Positions 1 through 7,200 of a stretch of DNA of 64,000 nt are shown here, in pieces (position 1 is the stretch's first letter; the number at the start of each line of letters is the position of its first letter). The notes below the pieces were generated by a model. That model had not been told where the DNA came from, made no database searches, and saw only the letters and a program-made list of their open reading frames with translations. The position numbers and the translations under genes are program-made. The stretch is from Rufibacter sp. XAAS-G3-1. Lineage in GTDB: Bacteria > Bacteroidota > Bacteroidia > Cytophagales > Hymenobacteraceae. Where the stretch lies: NCBI RefSeq assembly GCF_013623775.1, contig NZ_JABFAM010000009.1:186001-250000 (forward strand), in the 5' to 3' direction.

Positions 1-403
1 CCTTCCTGAAACGGCACAGCGTCACGTGCGGAATGAACTTCTCCTGTTTGGGCGGTACGGGCGACAGGGCCTGCGTTAAATCTTGGCTGAGTTGCGAAAA
101 AGCGGTGTTTTTCTGAAAACGAGCCCAAACCAGCCGGGGCGATCTGGGCTTGGGGCCGGGTTCCAGTTGTTCCAGGGTGAGGGTGAACGGTTGGTGCCGC
201 TGCGCTACCTGCGCCAGCGTCTGCCGAATGTAGGTGTCCTCAGTAGCGGGCACGTTCCCCAGGAAGTACAGCGTGAGGTGCAGGTTCTGCTCTGGCACGG
301 CCCTGATGCTGGGATCTTCATACGCCTGCCGCGCCTGCCCCAGGTATGCGATCACCTCTTCCGGCAATCTGGCTGCTACAAATAAGCGGATGGTGTCTTT
401 CAT
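1..403 (-). CDS. thpR: RNA 2',3'-cyclic phosphodiesterase (2H family), 3' end cut by window edge
   Basis: The reading frame starts at the ATG complementary to 401-403 (MKDTIRLFVAARLPEEV) and runs off the left edge after about 134 residues. Both signature motifs of the 2H phosphoesterase superfamily are visible: HLTLYFLG near residue 42 and HVTLCR near residue 127. This is the ThpR/LigT family, which opens 2',3'-cyclic phosphates at RNA ends; the protein is cytosolic. Family members are about 180-190 residues, so roughly 50 C-terminal residues lie outside the window. The N-terminal sequence with RLFVA and the paired HxT motifs make the family assignment firm; the physiological substrate is not shown by the sequence. 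Confidence 0.9.
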   Translation of the reverse strand, partial: MKDTIRLFVAARLPEEVIAYLGQARQAYEDPSIRAVPEQNLHLTLYFLGNVPATEDTYIRQTLAQVAQRHQPFTLTLEQLEPGPKPRSPRLVWARFQKNTAFSQLSQDLTQALSPVPPKQEKFIPHVTLCRFRK

Positions 404-579
404 AGTGATTGGAATTGAGTTTTTGGTTTACGTACGCAGACCCGCCAAAGAGAAGTCCCATTGCCAAGTGCTGATAATACTCTTCTGACGTACGCCTTCT
501 CTTTTTCTTCTTCAACTACGCACGGCGGCATCCGTAAGTAAGCAGATTGACACGTACTTATTCATTTAAAGACTAGACC

Positions 580-807
580 ATGGAAGAGAAAGATAAAACA
601 GAACAAGACCCGAACCCAACCCCGGGAAAGCAGAGCGAAGCCAACCCGCACGCCACCTACACCCCAGACGCAGAGGAACTGCGAAACAGCGCATCTACCT
701 CGGTGTATGACGCGGGTTCCTCGGGCAACACCGGGCACGAAGGGTTCCTTTCCCGCCAAGACGAGGACGACCTGAAAAGCCGGACAGATGAGCCTGAGAA
801 CAGATAG
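580..807 (+). CDS. Small acidic, disordered hypothetical protein
   Basis: This is a 75-residue frame (MEEKDKTEQDPNP...) very rich in Glu, Asp, Lys, Asn, Pro and Ser, with no predicted membrane segment and no recognisable domain. The composition is that of an intrinsically disordered soluble protein. It ends just before a perfect 23-bp-arm hairpin at 825-876, as expected for a short monocistronic transcript. No good Shine-Dalgarno precedes the ATG, which is usual in Bacteroidota. The opposite-strand frames over the same bases are Arg/Ser-rich and look like shadows. Function is unknown. Confidence 0.6.
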   Translation: MEEKDKTEQDPNPTPGKQSEANPHATYTPDAEELRNSASTSVYDAGSSGNTGHEGFLSRQDEDDLKSRTDEPENR

Positions 808-824
808 GCATTCCCCTGAAAAGG

Positions 825-876
825 TTCCCTCAAAGCAGAAGCCATAGATGATGCTATGGCTTCTGCTTTGAGGGAA
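825..876. terminator. Perfect hairpin, 23-bp arms
   Basis: The arms at 825-847 and 854-876 are exact reverse complements around a 6-base loop. The hairpin follows the small acidic protein gene (stop at 807). It lacks a long T-run, so it may act as a terminator or an mRNA-stabilising end. Confidence 0.65.
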
Positions 877-961
877 TTACTTCCTCAATATGGAATGAAA
901 ACCATCCACGGGCTAGGCTAAGTGGGATTTCTCTTTTCTAGTTTGCTCCTTCTGATTTAAA

Positions 962-1013
962 AAGAGGCTGCTTTAGGCTTGCTTTCTATAAAACAAGCCT
1001 AAAACAGCCTCTT
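962..1013 (-). terminator. Hairpin downstream of the DUF2911 gene
   Basis: The inverted repeat pairs AAGAGGCTG-C-TTTAGGCTTG (962-981) with CAAGCCTAAA-A-CAGCCTCTT (994-1013) with one mismatch. It lies 33 bases beyond the stop of the minus-strand DUF2911 gene and is its likely terminator. Confidence 0.6.
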
Positions 1014-1045
1014 CTGGGCTAAGAACTGTTCCTGTTCTAATGGTC

Positions 1046-1582
1046 TTATTTAAGCGCCACCGGCACTTCCAGGTTCTCCCATAGTAAGGAGAAGCCTTTA
1101 GGTGTTACGTTGTATGCCAAACGCTCATTCATTTTAGCAGCTTTCTTCGGCTTCACGTTCACGGTTAACACGTTGTTGGCGGGGTCAAAGTTGGCACCCT
1201 GGCGGTTGGTTCCCCATTGGCCGGTCTGGGAGTTGAAAATCACTTGCCACTCGCTCTCGCCGGGTACCATGAAGATGCTGTATTTACCAGCTTTCAAGGG
1301 TTTGCCTTGCACGGTGATGTCTTTGTCTGTGGTGAAGGTAGTGGCTTCATTCGCGCCCGCTCTCCACGCCTTGCCGTACGGCACCAGCTCGCCCCACACT
1401 TTCCGTCCTTTCACCGACGGGCTGCTGTAGGCAATGGAAATGTTGGCGGCACCCACTTTCCCGGTGGCCGTAGCGGCCGGACTCGCTTTAGGTTTAGGGG
1501 CATCTTGGGCAAAAACGGATGCGGTCATGGTTAACAGGAAAAGGACTGTTAACAGCAAGAAGTTTTTCTTTGGCGTGTTCAT
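1046..1582 (-). CDS. DUF2911 domain-containing secreted protein
   Basis: The 178-residue protein has a clear Sec signal peptide (MNTPKKNFLLLTVLFLLTMT, cleavage near SVFAQ-DA), followed by the DUF2911 domain common in Bacteroidota. Family-typical stretches are the SSPSVKGRKVWGELVPYGKAW segment around residues 53-73 (family hallmark of Tyr/Gly-rich turns), AGANEATTFT, and GKYSIFMVPGESEWQVIFN. It is probably periplasmic or surface-exposed; biochemical function of DUF2911 is not established. It stands alone, with a hairpin after its stop and about 300 bases of upstream DNA shared with the divergent toxin-antitoxin pair. Confidence 0.9.
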   Translation of the reverse strand: MNTPKKNFLLLTVLFLLTMTASVFAQDAPKPKASPAATATGKVGAANISIAYSSPSVKGRKVWGELVPYGKAWRAGANEATTFTTDKDITVQGKPLKAGKYSIFMVPGESEWQVIFNSQTGQWGTNRQGANFDPANNVLTVNVKPKKAAKMNERLAYNVTPKGFSLLWENLEVPVALK

Positions 1583-1834
1583 AGTTCTGGTTAATTGATT
1601 GTACTTATAAATGTAACAGATTTTCAGGTTCTAAGAAAGGTTTCTGGAAGAACAGAGTAACCGCCCGTGGTGACCCAAGAACTTGTCAGATGATTCTTGT
1701 TCTTGCGGGCAGGCAGCTTTCCGTTTCTGGGTTATTTACTATGGAACGTAACAAATCCCTTCTTTAGTAGACCTAACCTCATTTTGAGGGTTTAGTTTGA
1801 GTGAACTGAAATAAAAACTTGTTAGCGCCTGTTC

Positions 1835-1862
1835 TAGTATATACTACAAGAATATACCTTTG
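1835..1862 (+). promoter_or_regulatory. Putative mazEF promoter with palindromic operator
   Basis: A perfect 12-bp palindrome TAGTATATACTA occupies 1835-1846, directly upstream of TACCTTTG (1855-1862), which fits the Bacteroidota -7 box TAnnTTTG. The antitoxin ATG is at 1879. A palindrome overlapping the promoter is what one expects for autoregulation by a ribbon-helix-helix antitoxin; this is an inference. Confidence 0.5.
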
Positions 1863-1878
1863 TTAAAACAGCCAACAA

Positions 1879-2109
1879 ATGAAGAACTTATCTCTAAAAC
1901 TGGAAGACAATATTTTTCAGGAAACTGAAAGCATCCTGGGCAAACTCCACACCAACCGGAACCGCTACATCAATGAGGCGCTGGAGTTTTACAACAAACT
2001 ACAGAAACGCCGACTCTTGGCGAAGCAATTGGCAAAGGAATCAAAACTGGTGGCCGATGAATCGCTTTCGGTATTAAAGGAATTTGAGGCGTTGGAAGAT
2101 GAAGCCTAA
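1879..2109 (+). CDS. Ribbon-helix-helix antitoxin of a MazEF-type pair
   Basis: The 76-residue protein begins with a short beta-strand-like segment (LSLKLEDNIFQE) followed by two helices (TESILGKLHTNRNRYINEALEF), the layout of a ribbon-helix-helix DNA-binding domain of CopG/MetJ type. The C-terminal half is charged and helical, and would be the toxin-neutralising tail. The next gene starts inside its last codons (11-base overlap), so the two are translationally coupled. A palindromic operator candidate lies just upstream. It is expected to bind DNA and neutralise the MazF-like toxin. Family identity rests on predicted fold and neighbourhood, not on a long conserved motif. Confidence 0.75.
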   Translation: MKNLSLKLEDNIFQETESILGKLHTNRNRYINEALEFYNKLQKRRLLAKQLAKESKLVADESLSVLKEFEALEDEA

Positions 2110-2446
2110 GCAGTTTGAGGTCTGGATTGCCGACCTCAACCCCAGAATTGGCACTGAAACCGGCAAAGTGCGCCCCGTGGTCATTCTCCAAACCGACCTA
2201 CTGAACAAATCCCACCCCTCCACCATCATCTGCCCCATCACCACCAACGTTCAACCCGAAGCCGAAATCCTGCGCGTTCACCTGCCCAAAGGCACCGCCC
2301 ACGTAAAAGAAGCCTGCGACATCATGCTAGACCAACTCCGCGCCCTGGACAACTCCCGCCTCCTGCACAAGATTGGGCAATTGGATGAGGAGTTGCGGAA
2401 AAAGGTGAAGGAGAATGTGCAGATTGTATTGGATTTGGATGTGTAG
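2099..2446 (+). CDS. MazF/PemK-family mRNA interferase toxin
   Basis: The start is taken at the ATG at 2099 (MKPKQFEVWIADLNP, 115 aa), inside the antitoxin end, because the upstream ATG at 2084 lies deep in the antitoxin and adds only five residues. MazF-family hallmarks are the N-terminal VWIADLNP...GTETGKVRPVVILQ block and the central STIICPITTN strand, then the conserved KEACDIMLDQLRALD segment. MazF enzymes are cytosolic ribosome-independent endoribonucleases cutting at short sequence motifs. The gene forms an operon with the upstream antitoxin and seems intact, including the Arg after GK (KVRP) that is catalytic in the family. Confidence 0.9.
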   Translation: MKPKQFEVWIADLNPRIGTETGKVRPVVILQTDLLNKSHPSTIICPITTNVQPEAEILRVHLPKGTAHVKEACDIMLDQLRALDNSRLLHKIGQLDEELRKKVKENVQIVLDLDV

Positions 2447-2603
2447 CTAATTAAGACACTGTCTTTCATGATGTTATTGATTGTTTTAATCCTAGAACAT
2501 ATCTACAACATCTTGCTATATTAACTACCTTGCTGTATTTACTATACCTAATTCATGTTAACGCCTTCCTAGTATTGCTTCTCAATAAGATTTTTACTAA
2601 CAT

Positions 2604-2681
2604 TATAGGTCTATCAACCTATAATGTCGGAATATAGGTTGATAGACCTATAATTTAGATTTATAGGTCTATACGTCTATA
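2604..2681. repeat. Three 20-bp palindromic operator-like repeats with exact 29-bp period
   Basis: Repeats start at 2604, 2633 and 2662, each 20 bp, separated by 9 bp. The first is TATAGGT-N6-ACCTATA, and the second is its exact reverse complement. The third (TATAGGTCTATACGTCTATA) is a degenerate copy. They lie 24-101 bases before the SatD ATG and overlap the likely promoter. A 29-bp period is close to three turns of B-DNA (about 10.5 bp per turn), so proteins bound at the three sites would sit on nearly the same face. They look like binding sites for a dimeric regulator, possibly the HTH of SatD itself. Confidence 0.8.
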
Positions 2682-2685
2682 TTTA
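2654..2685 (+). promoter_or_regulatory. Putative promoter of the satD-DUF3307 operon
   Basis: TATATTTA at 2678-2685 approximates the TAnnTTTG -7 box, with TTTA near 2654 about 20 bases upstream in the position of a -33 element. The third 20-bp repeat (2662-2681) covers the promoter, so a protein bound there would repress it. The start codon is at 2706. Confidence 0.4.
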
Positions 2686-2705
2686 GAAAAATAACATAAA
2701 AGAGA

Positions 2706-3422
2706 ATGGAATGGATAGGAGTATTAACTGGTGATATAGTAGACTCAACTAAATTAACTAGCATTGAAAGGGCAAGGCTAGAAGAGAGGCTAAATGAAGG
2801 CTTAACAAAAATAGTTGGTAAACAAAACTATGAGCTTTATCGTGGTGATAGTTTCCAAATAGTAATCAACGAACCAAGTACTGCTTTAAGAACTGCAATA
2901 AAAATAAGGTGTTTGTTGAGAAAGAGTTTAATAAAGGAAGATTTATACAATGAAGCCAAAGAGACATATCCAAGCGAAAAGAAAGGTAGAAATCTATCAA
3001 CTCTCCATTTCTCCTATAAAAAAAATGTTGTTGATGCAAGAATTTCAATAGGAATAGGAGCAAAAGGCTACAGTAGTCAAAATATAAAAACATCAGACGG
3101 AGAAGCGTTTCAATTGTCAGGAAGGACATTAGATAACCTTAAAAGTAAAGGGCAAAAATTGGTTGTTACTACTCAAAATAAACCATTTAATGATTATATT
3201 GATGTAATCTGCTCATTTTTAGATGTCTTTATCAACAACTGGTCTTTGCAACAAGCAGAGGTTGTATATGAACTATTAGAAGGAAAGAAGCAAATAGAAA
3301 TAGCAGAAATGATAAACATAAAACAAGCATCTGTGAGCCAGAGGATAAATACTGCTCATTGGCAAGAAATAGAAAAAGCAATTAACCTATTCGAAAAGAA
3401 AGTAAAGGAAATATACGAATGA
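2706..3422 (+). CDS. SatD-family protein: class III cyclase-like domain plus C-terminal HTH
   Basis: The 238-residue soluble protein matches the SatD family by overall pattern. I see a layout resembling class III nucleotidyl cyclases: LTGDIVDST at residues 7-15 (Asp10 in the place of the first metal ligand of DIVGST-type motifs), YRGDSF at 45-50 (Asp48, second metal position), ARISIGIG at 111-118, and GEAFQLSGRTLDNL at 132-145 with Arg140 where cyclases have N-x3-R. Gln136 replaces the Asn. Residues about 183-215 form a helix-turn-helix (KKQIEIAEMINIKQASVSQR). It overlaps the next gene by ATGA. The block is AT-rich, unlike neighbours. SatD family assignment is fairly firm; cyclase activity is my inference and could have been lost. 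Confidence 0.75.
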   Translation: MEWIGVLTGDIVDSTKLTSIERARLEERLNEGLTKIVGKQNYELYRGDSFQIVINEPSTALRTAIKIRCLLRKSLIKEDLYNEAKETYPSEKKGRNLSTLHFSYKKNVVDARISIGIGAKGYSSQNIKTSDGEAFQLSGRTLDNLKSKGQKLVVTTQNKPFNDYIDVICSFLDVFINNWSLQQAEVVYELLEGKKQIEIAEMINIKQASVSQRINTAHWQEIEKAINLFEKKVKEIYE

Positions 3423-4207
3423 CTGGCTTTACTCAAATAGATATACTTCTGCTATTAAAGTTAATTCTTGCGCATTGTATCTCAGATTTTGCATTGCAGC
3501 CATCTTCCTGGGTAGAGGATAGGCACATAAATAAGCACAAGTCAAAATTCTTGTATTACCATACACTAGTGACAGGCTTAACAGCATTGGTGCTAACCCT
3601 GAACTGGAAACTAGCACTGATAGTAACTATTTCTCATTTCTTTATTGACGTGTGGAAATCTTACAGAAGCAGGGCAATTCAAAATTTCTTGCTAGACCAA
3701 TTATTTCACCTGATTGTAATTGGGCTTAGCTGGTTGTATATATTAGGAGGAGTTTTGAACCATCAAGTAATTTTGTCTAATTACACATACATGATATATG
3801 TAACAGGATATTTTATAGCAACTTATCCTTTAAGCATCTTAATCAAAGTATGTACCTCAAAATGGGGAATAGAAAATAACCGAACTACAGCAAATACATC
3901 CACTACAATAAACCAAGTACAACAACCGTCTCAAAACTTGATAGGCCAATTACAGGAAGAGGAACGATGGGATGAGCTAAAGGAAGCTGGAAGATGGATA
4001 GGAATAATAGAAAGAATGTTGATTATTACATTTGTACTTCTAGAACAATATGAAGCCATAGGATTATTGATAGCCGGAAAGTCAATAATAAGATTCAAAG
4101 AATCAGACCAAAGGAAATCAGAATATTTTCTTTTTGGAACGTTATTAAGCATCTCCCTTTCAATATTCTTAGCATTAGCGATGAAGGTGGCTTTGCAGCA
4201 CAAATGA
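3419..4207 (+). CDS. DUF3307 polytopic membrane protein, partner of SatD
   Basis: The 262-residue protein starts in the ATGA overlap with the SatD gene, implying coupled translation. It has about six hydrophobic segments (around 8-18, 50-76, 95-112, 122-142, 195-212, 235-255) separated by a charged cytosolic loop with a Gln/Glu-rich stretch near 165-185. Paired polar motifs within membrane segments are H19-x3-D23, H48, H73-x3-D77 and D93-x3-H97, which could bind a metal as in intramembrane hydrolases. DUF3307 has no established function that I know of. The constant pairing with a SatD-type regulator suggests a membrane effector or enzyme controlled by SatD. Confidence 0.75.
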   Translation: MTGFTQIDILLLLKLILAHCISDFALQPSSWVEDRHINKHKSKFLYYHTLVTGLTALVLTLNWKLALIVTISHFFIDVWKSYRSRAIQNFLLDQLFHLIVIGLSWLYILGGVLNHQVILSNYTYMIYVTGYFIATYPLSILIKVCTSKWGIENNRTTANTSTTINQVQQPSQNLIGQLQEEERWDELKEAGRWIGIIERMLIITFVLLEQYEAIGLLIAGKSIIRFKESDQRKSEYFLFGTLLSISLSIFLALAMKVALQHK

Positions 4208-4233
4208 AACTTGTATATACTTACTAATAACTA

Positions 4234-4265
4234 AAAAAGGCCATAGATTCATCTATGGCCTTTTT
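4234..4265. terminator. Bidirectional rho-independent terminator
   Basis: Fifteen-base arms AAAAAGGCCATAGAT and ATCTATGGCCTTTTT are separated by TC. The T-run on each strand lets it serve the DUF3307 gene (stop 4207) on the plus strand and treY-malQ (stop 4281) on the minus strand. Confidence 0.85.
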
Positions 4266-4280
4266 CTATCTCTTTTCTTT

Positions 4281-7200
4281 CTAATCTCTATTATACATCC
4301 TCGTCCAGTCTTTCAACTGCTCCTCGGTTTGCTTAGACACTTGGCCGGGCACTAAGCGCCAGCCCCAGTTGCCTTCGCCTTTGCCGGGCGTGTTCATGCG
4401 GCCTTGCTCGTCAATGCCTAGTACATCTTGCATGGGCAGGATGGCGGTTTTTGCCACCGAGGCGTAGGCCAGGCGCGCCATCACCCACCAGATGTCGTGC
4501 TCGCCTAACTCGCGGCCCAGGTAATGCTCAATCTGCTGGTGGAACTCCTTGCCTTCGTTGCGGTACCAACCCAGCGTGGTGTTGTTGTCGTGGGTACCGG
4601 TGTAGGCAATGAAGTTACGGGCGTAGTTGTGCGGCATGTAGGCGTTCTGCGGCATCTCATCGCCCCAGGCAAATTGCAGGATCTTCATGCCCGGTAGGTT
4701 GAAATCATCGCGCAGTTTTAGTACCAGGTCGTTGATTTCGCCCAGATCCTCGGCAATGAACGGCAGGCTGCCCAGTTCCTTCTCCACGAAGGTGAAGAAA
4801 TCGGCCCCGGGGCCTAGTTTCCACTCGCCTTTTTTGGCCGTGGTTTCCCCGGCGGGTACTTCCCAGTAATCGGCGAAGGCCCTGAAGTGGTCTAGCCGCA
4901 CCAGGTCATACAACTCCATGTTCTTGCGCAGACGGCCAATCCACCAGCTGTAGTCCTGCTCTTTGAGCACGTCCCACTTAAACACCGGCATGCCCCAGAG
5001 CTGTCCGTCTTCAGAGAAATCATCGGGGGGTACGCCCGCCACGCCGGTCATGTTGCCAAGAAGGTCTACCGCGAAGATGTCCCGGTTGCTCCACACGTCC
5101 ACGCTGTCATAGCTGATGTAGAACGGCATGTCGCCGAACATCTGGATGCCGCGGTTGTTGCAGTACGTGCGCAAGCGCTTCCATTGTTTGTGGAAGATGA
5201 ACTGCACCCATTTTATTTTCTCCAGCGCCTCGGCGTTTTCCCGCACCAGTCGCTCCAGCCCCTCGGGGTGGCGTTGTTTGAACTCATCGGGCCACTGGAA
5301 CCAGGCACTGCCGTCATGCTGCTCTTTCAGCAACACATACATGGCAAAATCATGGAGCCAGCTTGCCTCAGAACCACAGTAGTCCACGTACTGCTGTTGC
5401 AACGTAGGGAAATCGCCGGACTGGAACGTCTGCCAGGCGCGTTCCAGCAGTTCGTCTTTCACGCGCTGAGCCTGCACGTAATCTACATTACCCGTTTGCG
5501 GCAAATGGTATTGGGGCAACTCCTCTTCGGGCAGCAAGCCTTCTTTGGCCAAAAGTACCGGACTGATGAGCAGCGGGTTCCCGGCGCGGCTGGAGATGGA
5601 GCTGTACGGCGAATATCCTTGTCCGGCTTCAACGGGGTTGAGCGGCAGCAACTGCCAGTATTTCTGTTGGCTGGCCTGCAGGAAATCGGCGAATTTACGC
5701 GCCTCGGGGCCCAGGTCGCCAATCCCGAAGGCAGAGGGCAATGACGTGATGTGCAGCAGAATACCCGCGCCGCGCTCGTTCTGGGCCTGCAACTTGAGCA
5801 TGGCCAGCGGGAAAATCCCGAACAGATCGGCTACGCTGAGTTCGTGCGCGTAATTTCCCGTGCTCCTAAGGAACGTGTCCTGCCAGTCTTTGGGCGCGTC
5901 TTCCGGAATGATCACCTTGGTGTCTTTCCAGTCAATGTCCTGAATGGTTTCCACGCCTTGCTCTTTCGCCAGGGCGGCCAAATGCAGCGGCACGGCCACC
6001 ACGTACCAGGTGCGCAGGTGCTTCCGGACGAAGGCCAGTACGTGGTCTTTGTGTTCTCCCTCCACGGTGAGCGGCAGGTACTCGCCCTTGGCGAAAAGAT
6101 CGGCGTTGTTTTTCCGTTCGGTGAAGAGCGTGCGGGTGAGCCAGAGTTTGATGCGGGCATCAGGACGGTTCTCCCAAAGGTTTTCCCACAAGGCCTCCTG
6201 CTTGTTCAGGTCATAGTCGTTGAGTTCTTCCAGCCAGGCTTGCCGCTTTTCATAGTCCACGGGTCGGCGGTTGTCTGGGTCTACCAGGCTGAAATCCCAC
6301 AACTCGGTGCCCTGGTATACATCTGGTATACCCGGTGCGGTGAATTTCAGGAGCACCTGGCTTAGCGAGTTCACAATTCCGAAGTCAGTGGTTTTAGCCC
6401 TGAATTTCTCAAAACTGGCCCAAAACGGACGGCTCCTGTCCAGAAGCTTCACCGCGAAGGCTTTGGTTGCGGCCTCGTATTCCTCATTGGGCGTAGTCCA
6501 GTTGGAGTTGACTTTGGCTTCGCGCAAGGCTTTCTGCAGGTACTCCTGAATGCGGTTCTCAAAGTCATCCTCGTCCTGTCCCGGCATGGGGTATGCGCCC
6601 AGCAAGGTCTGGTAGATGAGGTATTCGTCGTTTACGTCGGGGGCGTTGTTCTGCTTCAGGTCGGCGTTCAGCTCGCGCCATTCCTGCACGGCGGCCGTCC
6701 AGTCCTCGGCCAGTTCAGTGAGTACGTTCAGGCGGGCCCGCACGTCTTCGCCGCGCTTGGTGTCATGGGTGGAGGTTCCGTTGAGCGACAGCGGCCAATT
6801 GGCCTGCCGGTCTAGCATGATCTGGTGGAATTCCTCCGGACTTACGCCGAAGGCCTCCGGCGCATCTCCCACCTCATTGTGCCCGATGAAGCGATTGTAG
6901 GTGTACATGATGGTATCTTCCACCCCTTTGGCCATCAAGGGCCCGCTGAACTGCATCAAGCGCTGGTAGAACCGCTGCGAACGTTCCAGATACGTATCAT
7001 CCTCGCCTTCGGGCGCATTGCCCAGAATGGCTCTTTCCAGTAATTCCACCGCCCCAACCGTTTCCGGCTTACTTTCCCGAATCTGGTTGAAAATCAATTG
7101 CACTGCTTCGGCTTCCTCGCCGTCCAGCGGCATCTTGTTTCCATAATAACGGTACACGGGGCACTGGATCAGGAACTCGCCGATGGCGGCTTTCAAGGTT

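Noticed and set aside
2604-2681. Three repeats with 9-bp spacers as a mini CRISPR array
   Set aside because: Spacers are far too short, the repeat is itself palindromic, and one copy is inverted. Operators fit better.
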